Assembly: GCF_017377655.1 (NCBI RefSeq)
Contig: NZ_JAFREL010000039.1
Span: 1 to 48,026 of the forward strand
Reading direction: 5' to 3'
Length of the DNA stretch: 48,026 bases
DNA from: Candidatus Enterococcus ferrettii
Lineage (GTDB): Bacteria > Bacillota > Bacilli > Lactobacillales > Enterococcaceae
Part shown: positions 36,211 through 43,701 of the stretch, piece by piece
Layout of the letters: every line of letters starts with the position of its first letter
Position numbering within the stretch: position 1 is the stretch's first letter
The notes under the pieces: model-generated
Databases searched by the model: none
Told to the model about the DNA's origin: nothing
What the model saw: only the letters and a program-made list of their open reading frames with translations
Made by a program: the position numbers and the translations under genes

Positions 36211-37563
36211 ATGGATGTTATTATGAGTGGTATTCAATGGTTTATTGGACTAGGATCAACTGTTTTCCTGCCAGTTATCATTTTTATAATCGGTTTATTC
36301 TTTGGTTTAAAACCGGGCAAAGCTTTTATTTCTGGGGTAACCGTTGGTATTGGTAATATTGGCTTAGGATTGGTTTTGGATTTGCTCGCTGGTGGTTTAG
36401 GTAGTGCGATCCAGCAAATGGGTGAGAAATTTGGAACGTCCTTGAATGTTTTAGATATTGGGGTTGGTGTCGGTGGTCCACTCGCTTTTTCAACCTCTTT
36501 AGGAATTTTAATGATTCCTATCTCATTGATTTTGAACTTTATTTTAGTGATACTTGGCCTGACCAAAACCTTGAATGTTGATATTTGGAATTTTTGGTTC
36601 CCGATTTTCTTAGGTATGCTGGTTCAAACGGTAACGGGTAACTTCTGGTTTGGACTTGTCGGAGCAATTGTTGCCGTTCTTTTACAATGGTTCTTAGCGG
36701 ATGCTGCTCAAGAAGAAGTGAGTGAATTCTTTGGATATCCAGGTATTGCAATTACTCATATGATGGCATTGTCAGGAGTGTTATTCGCAAAGCCGATGAA
36801 TTGGGTGTTTGATCGAATTCCAGGGTTTAACAAGATTGATGCAGATGCCGAAAGCCTGACCAAAAAATTTGGGATTTTTGGTGACACGGTTGTCATTGGA
36901 TTGATCATTGGAGGCGTCGTTGGTTTCTTAGCAGGCTATGATGCTGCAGGTGTGGGGCTGTTGGCGATGCAAACCGCTGCAGTTATGAAGGTTATGCCAA
37001 AAATGGTAGCGATGTTTATGGAAGGGTTGTTGCCAATTGTTGAAGCGGCTAAAGAATTTACTGACAAGAAACTAAACGGGCGTGTTGTAAATATTGGGAT
37101 GGATGCGGCGTTGACAGTTGGTCATCCGACGGTCATGTCTACTGCATTATTGTTAGTACCTATATCGTTATTACTTGCAGTAATCCTACCAGGAAATCAA
37201 GTGTTGCCTTTTGGTGATCTGGCTTTCTTCACCTTTGCGATCTGTTTAATGGTCCCATTCTTTAAAGGCAATATTGTTCGATCGCTTGTGGGTTGTTCAC
37301 TTTATCTAGTTATGACTTTCTATTTATCTACCTGGCTGGCTCCTATCGTGACGGATCTTTTTCAAATGGCAAACTTTGATGTGGGTACATCTGGACTAGT
37401 AACGATGCTGCTAAGTGGACTTTGGCCAGCAGGATTGTTTGTACTACTCGCTCAAAAACTAGGAGTCTTTGGCATCGTGATTTTAGGTGTTTTAATCGTA
37501 GCAGGAATGCTTTACCTCAATAAAATCAAAGCAAATAAAGTAAAAAAAATACAAGAAGCTTAA
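36211..37563 (+). CDS. PTS EIIC permease (galactitol/SgcC type)
   Basis: The 450-residue integral membrane protein has about ten to eleven helices and the repeated Gly-rich helices (GLFFGLKPGKAFISGVTVGIGNIGLGL) of the GatC/SgcC family. It moves and phosphorylates the sugar with EIIB. AAGGAGG precedes ATG 36211. In known galactitol operons, gatD and a tagatose-phosphate pathway accompany it; none are present here, so galactitol is unlikely as substrate. Confidence 0.9.
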   Translation: MDVIMSGIQWFIGLGSTVFLPVIIFIIGLFFGLKPGKAFISGVTVGIGNIGLGLVLDLLAGGLGSAIQQMGEKFGTSLNVLDIGVGVGGPLAFSTSLGILMIPISLILNFILVILGLTKTLNVDIWNFWFPIFLGMLVQTVTGNFWFGLVGAIVAVLLQWFLADAAQEEVSEFFGYPGIAITHMMALSGVLFAKPMNWVFDRIPGFNKIDADAESLTKKFGIFGDTVVIGLIIGGVVGFLAGYDAAGVGLLAMQTAAVMKVMPKMVAMFMEGLLPIVEAAKEFTDKKLNGRVVNIGMDAALTVGHPTVMSTALLLVPISLLLAVILPGNQVLPFGDLAFFTFAICLMVPFFKGNIVRSLVGCSLYLVMTFYLSTWLAPIVTDLFQMANFDVGTSGLVTMLLSGLWPAGLFVLLAQKLGVFGIVILGVLIVAGMLYLNKIKANKVKKIQEA

Positions 37564-37584
37564 TAAAGAAAGCAGGAATACATC

Positions 37585-37872
37585 ATGAAAAAATTATTAG
37601 TAATCTGTGGCGCTGGCCACGCAACCTCAACTATTGCAGTATCAAAAATCAACAAGTGGTTAGAAGCTGAAAACTATACAGATCAGGTTAAAATTTATCA
37701 ATCTAAGATTGCGGATGAATTAAACAAAATGGATGAATACGATGTCGTTGTCAGCACGACGATTGTTCCAGATTCAATCAAAGATAAGGTAATCAATGGA
37801 TTAGGCCTATTAACCGGAATTGGAGCAGATAAAATATTTGAAGATGTAGCACGACGATTGGAACTGGAATAG
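37585..37872 (+). CDS. PTS EIIB component (galactitol type)
   Basis: The 95-residue EIIB has the active Cys8 in LLVICGAGHATSTIA (the P-loop-like CxxGxxTS class) and the usual alpha/beta build. It accepts phosphate from the EIIA at 35733 and donates it to the sugar bound by EIIC. CAGGA lies upstream of ATG 37585. Its stop codon TAG directly touches the ATG of the YjbQ gene. Confidence 0.9.
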   Translation: MKKLLVICGAGHATSTIAVSKINKWLEAENYTDQVKIYQSKIADELNKMDEYDVVVSTTIVPDSIKDKVINGLGLLTGIGADKIFEDVARRLELE

Positions 37873-38385
37873 ATGATCAAACATGACACAATCAAATTGC
37901 ATACAATAGAAGGGCGTGCTTCCTATCATGATTTACGCGATGATTTGGTCCGTATGGCATTAGAATCTGGGGTGGTAGATGGTGTGATGACTATTACCAC
38001 GCCCCATACAACTTGTTCATTCTTCTATGAAGAAACCATGCATGACGTGAATTATTTTGGAGACGATTTTCTACACGTAGACATCAATGAAGCGATGGAA
38101 AAAGTAGCCCCAATTATGACAACTGAGGGACAATATCACAGCCCAGGACCAGAACATATCGCTTTTGGGACTTCGTTGAGCGATCCAAATTATCCTGCTG
38201 AGAAGTGGGTAATGTTGAATACCGATGCTCATTTAAAAGCATCGATCTACGGTACTAACTCGCAGTCACTAATCTTAAAAAATGGAGAGCTGCAAATCGG
38301 TTCTTTAGGACGCGTATATTTTGTTGATTGGGATCGCTTACGTGAGCGTGAGCGATTAATCAATGTGGTAATTATGGGGGAATAG
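37873..38385 (+). CDS. YjbQ/UPF0047 family protein
   Basis: The 170-residue protein has family motifs TPHTTCSFFYEE, DDFLHVDINEAMEKVAP, GPEHIAFGTSLSDP and LGRVYFVDWDR. E. coli YjbQ is labelled a secondary thiamine-phosphate synthase because of weak activity in vitro, but its real role is not clear. Here it starts directly after the EIIB stop, so it is cotranslated with a PTS and sugar-phosphate enzymes. This argues for a role in sugar-phosphate metabolism, perhaps handling an unstable or damaged intermediate. That is inference. Confidence 0.85.
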   Translation: MIKHDTIKLHTIEGRASYHDLRDDLVRMALESGVVDGVMTITTPHTTCSFFYEETMHDVNYFGDDFLHVDINEAMEKVAPIMTTEGQYHSPGPEHIAFGTSLSDPNYPAEKWVMLNTDAHLKASIYGTNSQSLILKNGELQIGSLGRVYFVDWDRLRERERLINVVIMGE

Positions 38386-38390
38386 TTTTG

Positions 38391-39059
38391 ATGAAAGAGT
38401 ATATTTTAGCACCTTCACTGTTTAGCTCGCGAATCAGTCGTATAGAAGCAACCTTAAACGTATTAAAAATGACCGAAACAAAATGGCTGCATGTAGATGT
38501 GATGGATGGATGTTTTGTGCCAGACATGGCTTCAGGACCCAGTATTGTCAAAGAATTAAAGGAAATTGATGATACATTATTGGATGTCCATTTAATGGTT
38601 GAGAGACCTGAGAAAATTGTTCCAGCTTTTCTGGATGCGTGTGCGGATTCTATTACGTATCATGCTGAAGCAACAAATAATGGTGTGCACATCATTCAAA
38701 TGATCAAGGAGCGAAAAAAGAAAGCCGGCGTTGCTATCAGTCCTGCCACTCCTGTGTCATTGTTAGAACCGATCCTTTCCGAAGTTGATCTGGTATTAGT
38801 CATGACGATCAATCCCGGCAGACCTAACAAAGATTTTATCGACTCAACTGTTAATAAGATTGTAGAACTGAATCGGCTAAGAAAAATACATGACTACCAC
38901 TTTTTAATTGAAGTAGACGGTAAAATCGATAATAAAACGATTAAGCCCTGTGCCAAAGCAGGAGCAGATATGTTTGTTTCAGGTGGATATATTTTTAGTA
39001 AAGAGAATAAAGAAGCAGAAATGATTACAAATTTAAAAACGGCCCTAGCGGAAGTTTAG
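38391..39059 (+). CDS. Ribulose-phosphate 3-epimerase-like enzyme (AlsE/SgcE group, divergent)
   Basis: The 222-residue TIM barrel has the family blocks LAPSLFSS, HVDVMDGCFVPDM (metal His/Asp), DVHLMVERPE, TYHAEA and AGADMFVSGGYIF. Two loops differ from housekeeping Rpe: the usual NPGFGGQ is NPGRPNKDF, and the DGGI loop reads EVDGKIDN, both near phosphate or metal sites. This points to a different substrate, for example a hexulose-6-phosphate as for AlsE. ATG 38391 lies nine bases after GGGGGA; TTG 38388 is an alternative. It lies between the YjbQ gene and the SIS gene. Confidence 0.85.
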   Translation: MKEYILAPSLFSSRISRIEATLNVLKMTETKWLHVDVMDGCFVPDMASGPSIVKELKEIDDTLLDVHLMVERPEKIVPAFLDACADSITYHAEATNNGVHIIQMIKERKKKAGVAISPATPVSLLEPILSEVDLVLVMTINPGRPNKDFIDSTVNKIVELNRLRKIHDYHFLIEVDGKIDNKTIKPCAKAGADMFVSGGYIFSKENKEAEMITNLKTALAEV

Positions 39060-39069
39060 GAGGAGAAAA

Positions 39070-39624
39070 TTGGAAAATTATACCTTGTGTATTCTCAAGG
39101 AACTTACTCAAAACGCAAGAAAAATTAATACTGAACAAATTTCACTTGTTCTTGATAAAATAAAAAAAGCAAATCACATTTTTCTTTCTGGTGTTGGACG
39201 ATCAGGGATTGCGATTCAAGCGTTTGCCAATCGACTGTTACATTTAGGGTTTGAGGTAAGTATAGTTGGTGAAATCAGCTCACCACACTCGTGTCCAGGT
39301 GATCTTTTGATCATCTGTTCTGGTTCGGGAGAAACGACTAGCTTGAGATCTTTAGCTGAAAGAGCTGCTGCTAACAGAGTTGACATTGTTCTCGTAACCA
39401 TGAAGGCCGACTCAACTATTGGCAAGCTAGCTTCTTCGATTTTAACGTTACCTGGTGTAACTAAAGATGAAAACAATCGTTCTTTGGAAGGCTTCAGTCA
39501 ACCCATGGGAACAGCTTTTGAGCAGTTAGTTTTCTTGACATTTGATAGCTTGGTCTTGAATTTAATGGATGAGAGTGGAGAAACTTCAGAAACGATGTTT
39601 AAACGGCATGCTGATTTTGAGTAA
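39070..39624 (+). CDS. SIS-domain 6-phospho-3-hexuloisomerase-like protein (HxlB type)
   Basis: The 184-residue protein is a single SIS domain: HIFLSGVGRSGIAIQAFANRLLHLGFEVSIVGE, ICSGSGETTSLRSLAERA and QPMGTAFEQLVFLTFDSLV match the 6-phospho-3-hexuloisomerase (PHI/HxlB) group, which interconverts D-arabino-hex-3-ulose-6-phosphate and fructose-6-phosphate. No 3-hexulose-6-phosphate synthase is next to it, so this is not a formaldehyde-fixing pair; the epimerase-like barrel may take that place. TTG 39070 has AGGAGG six bases upstream. It is the last gene of the PTS operon. Confidence 0.85.
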   Translation: MENYTLCILKELTQNARKINTEQISLVLDKIKKANHIFLSGVGRSGIAIQAFANRLLHLGFEVSIVGEISSPHSCPGDLLIICSGSGETTSLRSLAERAAANRVDIVLVTMKADSTIGKLASSILTLPGVTKDENNRSLEGFSQPMGTAFEQLVFLTFDSLVLNLMDESGETSETMFKRHADFE

Positions 39625-40066
39625 ATAAACCTTTAAAGCAATTTTTTTATCAGAGTTTTTAAAGCAAAAATGGAATAACTAATGCCAAGAGGCTGGGACA
39701 AAAGAAAGGATGCTAATCAGCTCAATCATTTTCTCTGTTCGGAATTTGAAGTCATCTTTTTAATTATGCCCTAGCTTCCCCTTAAATAAAATATCATCAC
39801 CTAAAACAGATTCTTTAATAATTGTTCCTAATCATTTCCACATGCACTCAGTTGGGGGTGATTTTTGGATAAATACGTTTTCGTCCAAAAGAATTTTTAT
39901 CTTCTGTTTATTTAAGTATAATCACCTCATTTCCATATTTCTGAACTAATAGAAGTACCAAAATAAATCCATTCCACGATTATGAACAATTTCATTAGAC
40001 ATAAACTAACGATACAAAATTACCATTAGACTTGTAAAAATAGAAGATTAGTAATATGATAGTTTT
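39625..40066. other. 442-base intergenic region with GGCTGGGACAAAA repeat
   Basis: No clear terminator follows the PTS operon. At 39687-39704 the sequence AAGAGGCTGGGACAAAAG resembles a repeat motif often seen between genes in enterococci, listeriae and staphylococci. A 7-bp inverted repeat TTTTGGA/TCCAAAA lies at 39863-39890. Several T-rich stretches occur. The ArsR promoter is at the right end. No convincing gene. Confidence 0.45.
40032..40060 (+). promoter_or_regulatory. Promoter of the ArsR-like gene (leaderless layout)
   Basis: TTGTAA (40032-40037) and TATGAT (40055-40060) have a 17-base spacer. The A of ATG 40067 lies seven bases after the -10 element, where transcription should start, and no ribosome binding site is visible. 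This predicts a leaderless mRNA. Confidence 0.6.
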
Positions 40067-40363
40067 ATGAATATGAAACTATCGCAACGACAAGAAGATG
40101 AAACGAGAGTAAAAATGTTAAAAGCTCTAGCTGATCCTGCAAGATTGGAAATTATTCGCTTACTTAAAAATAGTGGTAAGGAAATTGGTTGTGGAGAGGT
40201 TGGTGAAAGTATTGATTTAAGTAAATCAACCGTTTCTTATCATTTCAAAGCACTTAGGGAAGCTGGATTAACATTTACTAGAAAGGAATCTAGAGAAAAA
40301 TTTGTTTCATTAAACTATGATGCTTTTAATAAGTATCTTTCGGGATTCCTAGATTCACTATAG
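40067..40363 (+). CDS. ArsR/SmtB-family transcriptional regulator
   Basis: The 98-residue protein is a winged helix: LKALADPARLEIIRLLKNSGKEIGCGEV, then the recognition helix STVSYHFKALREAGL, and a wing with TRKESREKFVSLN. Only one Cys (in IGCGEV) is present, so it probably does not use a classical cysteine metal site and may sense another ligand. An in-frame ATG two codons later (MKLSQ) is an alternative start. It most likely represses itself and the MFS/nitroreductase genes 113 bases downstream. Confidence 0.85.
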   Translation: MNMKLSQRQEDETRVKMLKALADPARLEIIRLLKNSGKEIGCGEVGESIDLSKSTVSYHFKALREAGLTFTRKESREKFVSLNYDAFNKYLSGFLDSL

Positions 40364-40476
40364 AATCTGGGTTTCTTTTTCTGCGATATATTCATAATCC
40401 CAGAATAAGCGTAAATTATTATTCTATAGTTCTATATTTTTAGAACAATCAAATTAATGCGACTGGAGTTGTTTTT

Positions 40477-41661
40477 ATGAAGAAATATTCTTTTATCTTT
40501 TTCTTAGTCATGTTTTTAATTGGTACTGATACATTTTTAGTATCTCCACTTTTACCTACTTTATCAGAACTTTATGGAATTTCATCAAGTATATCAGGTT
40601 GGATGGTAAGTGCTTATGCTCTAGGTTATGCTTTGTTTGCGTTAATAAGCGGTCCTTTTTCTGATGGAAGGGATCGTAAAAAAGTTATGATTTTTGGTTT
40701 TATCGGTTTTGCTTCATCAACATTTTTATGCGGATTTGCAACAAGTTTCGAACTAATGATATTATTCAGATTTTTAGCTGGGGTGAGTGCATCTTTTGTA
40801 ACTCCACAAGTATGGGCTTCAATACCTGTCATTTCACCTAAAGAAAAGATTGTAAAGATGATTGGAATGGCTAGTGCTGGATTGGCTATTTCACAGCTTA
40901 TTGGAGTTCCAATTGGAAGCTATCTAGCTGTAATATCTTGGAGAGCCCCATTTTTCGCAATCTCAGGCGCTTCACTTATTATGATATTAATAGTAAGTAC
41001 GATTTTACCTTCACTAAATATTCAGAGTCAGATAGCACAAAACTCTTCAATTATAAAGATTTATAGAGGTTTACTAAAAAATAGTCTAGCTATAAAGTAT
41101 CTAGTTGCTTATTTAGTTTTTCAAACTGGAAACTTTTGTATGATGACATTTATTGGATCTTGGTTGACTAGAGATTTTCATCTAGGGGTTTCTGGTGTTG
41201 GTACAGCAATGATTGCAATTGGAGCAGGAAATCTAATAGGAACATTGTTTGGGAACAAGCTAATAGCTCGATGGGGAATACCAAAATCATTACTTATTGG
41301 CATTCTATCTCTTTGTATTCTTTATTTTATCGCACCATTTTCTAGTTCTCTGATTATGGCAGAAGTGGTATTAACTTTAGCTTTTGTTGTCAATGGATTC
41401 ATCTTCCCAATATTTATGACTACTTTACAAAGTACGACTACTACAGCAAGAAGTACGATCTCCTCTCTGTCAAACGCAGCGATGTACACTGGAACGACAA
41501 TCGGGGGAATAGTAGGTGGGATACTATTTACTAGATTTTCTGGTTTCTTTGGTATAGCTTTCTTTACAATTGCTACTTATTTAGTAGTACTGCTAATTTA
41601 CAAGGCAGGAGGAATTTTCGATAGTAAAAAACAGGAAACTAGTAAAGGAAGTGTAAACTAG
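40477..41661 (+). CDS. MFS efflux transporter (DHA1 type)
   Basis: The 394-residue transporter has twelve hydrophobic segments and the MFS motif A in GPFSDGRDRKKVM between helices 2 and 3. The opening VSPLLPTLSELYGISSSISGWMVSAYALGYAL is typical of DHA1 drug:H+ antiporters (AraJ/YdhP-like). GGAG lies before ATG 40477. It follows the ArsR gene and is separated by one base from the nitroreductase-like gene, so the three probably form a detoxification unit. Substrate unknown. Confidence 0.88.
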   Translation: MKKYSFIFFLVMFLIGTDTFLVSPLLPTLSELYGISSSISGWMVSAYALGYALFALISGPFSDGRDRKKVMIFGFIGFASSTFLCGFATSFELMILFRFLAGVSASFVTPQVWASIPVISPKEKIVKMIGMASAGLAISQLIGVPIGSYLAVISWRAPFFAISGASLIMILIVSTILPSLNIQSQIAQNSSIIKIYRGLLKNSLAIKYLVAYLVFQTGNFCMMTFIGSWLTRDFHLGVSGVGTAMIAIGAGNLIGTLFGNKLIARWGIPKSLLIGILSLCILYFIAPFSSSLIMAEVVLTLAFVVNGFIFPIFMTTLQSTTTTARSTISSLSNAAMYTGTTIGGIVGGILFTRFSGFFGIAFFTIATYLVVLLIYKAGGIFDSKKQETSKGSVN

Positions 41662-41662
41662 G

Positions 41663-42376
41663 ATGAATGAAGTAATTAAAACTATATCAAACCATGTTTC
41701 AAACAGAGTTTTTGACGAGGATTTCAAAATTGATGATAAGAAAATACAAATAATAACTGCTTGCTTAAAGAATGCACCTACTCATATAAACGGACAATTT
41801 TACAGTGTAATAATAGTTAATGACAATGATAAAAAGGGCAAATTAGTTGAGTTAAACCCGTTGAACAGTCATATGTTAAAGTCATCAGTATTTTTGCTTT
41901 TCGTTGCTGATTTTAATCGTTCAAAAATTATAATGGGTTCGAAAAACCTAGAACATGATTTTGGGACAAATATTGATAATCTGTTGGTTGTAGGAATTGA
42001 TGCTGGATTAGCTGCTATGAGCGCTGTCAATGTTGTCGAAAGTCTTGGATTAGGATGTGTAATTGTAGGAGGTGTTAGGTATCATGCAAATAAGATAATT
42101 CAATTGTTTGAACTTCCTGAATACACATATCCATCTATAGGGAAACCACTAGATAAACCTGGTAAAAGACCTAGAATTTCAGCTAGATTTAATATTTTTG
42201 AAGAAAAATATGACAGCATACCAAATGATTTTTTCTAAGAGTATGATCAAATCTTAATGGAGTAGGGAATAACACACGATACGACTTGGAGTGACTATAT
42301 CGCAAATTACTTTTCTAATGATACTTTGAAAAATATTACAAAGGACAACTTAAAACAGCAAGGGTTTTTAAGTTGA
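41663..42376 (+). pseudogene. NfsA-type nitroreductase interrupted by two in-frame stop codons
   Basis: From ATG 41663 the first 191 residues match the NfsA/FRP flavin reductase family (HINGQFYSVIIVND, VVGIDAGLAAMSAVNVVESLGLGCVIVGGVRYHANKI, PSIGKPLDKPGKRPRIS). The first stop is TAA at 42236-42238. The same frame then continues EYDQILME, a TAG at 42263-42265, and GITHDTTWSDYIANYFSND to a final TGA at 42374-42376. This tail has the usual NfsA C-terminal look (YD...W...I) and restores a normal length of about 236 residues. So the gene was broken by point mutations, or a shortened 191-residue product is made. Cotranscribed with the MFS gene. Confidence 0.7.
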
Positions 42377-42430
42377 AAAATGAGATAAAGTTTGATAAAA
42401 TAGAAATCTAATTTTATTTTATAGGCATTA

Positions 42431-42465
42431 GGAGTGACGATTCTAGGAATTGTCACTCCTTTTTT
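42431..42465 (+). terminator. Terminator after the nitroreductase
   Basis: GGAGTGACGATT (42431-42442) pairs with AATTGTCACTCC (42448-42459), 12 bp with one wobble, loop CTAGG, then TTTTTT. Confidence 0.9.
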
Positions 42466-42794
42466 GTGTTCAAAGGAAAAAATCTAGTAGATGTAAACCG
42501 TTTTGGAAGTAATAATTCTGGGAATTATCACTTATAAATTAAAAATAAAAAAGGCTTACATTTTCGTTATTTACCGTATTCGCCTCTTAAATTATGGCAT
42601 AATCATCCTATTTGTAATTGCTTAGTTAGATTTTATCATTCAGCGGAATATGTACTATTACATTTTTAATGCCTGTTGCAGTAAGCATTAATTGCTGCTA
42701 CAACAGGCATAAGAACAGTGATGAGTTAAAATTATAGTAATAAAGAAGGGTGCCCTCCGAGTAATCAATGAATAAAATACGTCGCTCGAAGAAA
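42466..42794. other. Intergenic region with two further hairpins
   Basis: At 42507-42533 a second hairpin (11 of 12 pairs) resembles a diverged copy of the terminator just upstream, with the same central ATTCT-GG-AAT pattern. At 42669-42710 a long imperfect stem (ATGCCTGTTG with CAACAGGCAT plus inner pairs) probably ends transcription of the minus-strand ABC operon, although its T tract is poor. No gene seen. Confidence 0.55.
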
Positions 42795-43574
42795 TTAGTC
42801 TCTAGATATCATAATCATTTCTTCAGTGATTTTTTCCACAATGTTTATAATTGTTTTTGGAGAGCGAAGTTTTCTAGGGATATCGATTGGATAAACTTTC
42901 GCTATACGTCCTGGATTCGAGTCCATTAAAATTACTCGATCAGAAAGCTGAACAGCCTGTTGAATATCATGAGTAATCATTACAATTGATTTTGTAGCAA
43001 TTTGATTTTCTAGCCAAATTTCTAATAAATCATTGGATAGTTGGCTAGCAGTGACGATATCTAGTGCGGAAAAAGGTTCGTCTAACAATAATAAGCTAGG
43101 TTCAGTCGCTAATGCTCTGGCAAATCCAACTCGCTGCTTCATTCCACCAGACAGCTCACGCGGATAGGCTTTCTCAAAGCCATTTAAACCAATCATTTCG
43201 ATCAAGTTTTTCACTCTTCTTTTTACTTGTTCGCGTGAGAGCCCACTGTGATTTTCTAGACCAAAACTGATATTTTTTTCGACGGTCAGCCAAGGAAAAA
43301 GAGCGAAATGTTGGAATACCATACTTATATTTGAGTCAGGTTCTGATATTTTTTTGTTTTCAAAAATAATTTCACCGGTAGTTGGTTGTACGAGTCCTGC
43401 AATACTTCTTAGTAAAGTTGATTTACCAGTTCCCGATTGCCCAATAACGCTCAGAAATTCATTGGTTTTAACGGTTAGATTTACGTTATCTAGGACTTTC
43501 AAATTCTCCTTATGTCCTTCAATTTCAAATTCTTTATAGACAGATTTCACATTTAACAATTCTGTATTTTCCAT
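42795..43574 (-). CDS. ABC transporter ATPase of the NitT/TauT (SsuB-like) type
   Basis: The 259-residue ATPase has Walker [10 protein letters not shown] (45-53), Q-loop [10 protein letters not shown], signature LSGGMKQRV, Walker [13 protein letters not shown] and H-loop MITHD. The Q-loop context and length place it with nitrate/taurine/sulfonate importers. AAGGAG is about 40 bases before the ATG at 43574. Between them is a possible 10-bp hairpin (8 Watson-Crick plus two wobble pairs) that would shorten the distance. No closer start exists after the upstream in-frame stop. It pairs with the fused permease upstream and shares its leader. Confidence 0.88.
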   Translation of the reverse strand: MENTELLNVKSVYKEFEIEGHKENLKVLDNVNLTVKTNEFLSVIGQSGTGKSTLLRSIAGLVQPTTGEIIFENKKISEPDSNISMVFQHFALFPWLTVEKNISFGLENHSGLSREQVKRRVKNLIEMIGLNGFEKAYPRELSGGMKQRVGFARALATEPSLLLLDEPFSALDIVTASQLSNDLLEIWLENQIATKSIVMITHDIQQAVQLSDRVILMDSNPGRIAKVYPIDIPRKLRSPKTIINIVEKITEEMIMISRD

Positions 43575-43701
43575 AATAGTTTTGCATATTTAAGTATTCA
43601 AACCTAAATATACTTCTCCTTTCAGCTTAAGACCAGATCTCATTTGTCAAAATTACTTCTTTTGTAGTCAACATATTTAGTATGAATAGCTTTTACTAGT
43701 A

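Noticed and set aside
33788..39624. Classic galactitol operon
   Set aside because: The PTS components are of galactitol type, but galactitol-1-phosphate dehydrogenase, tagatose-6-phosphate kinase and tagatose-bisphosphate aldolase are all missing.
38391..39624. Ribulose monophosphate (formaldehyde-fixing) pair HxlA/HxlB
   Set aside because: The barrel enzyme has Rpe/AlsE-like metal motifs (HVDVMDG, DVHLM) rather than those expected of 3-hexulose-6-phosphate synthase, so it is more likely an epimerase.
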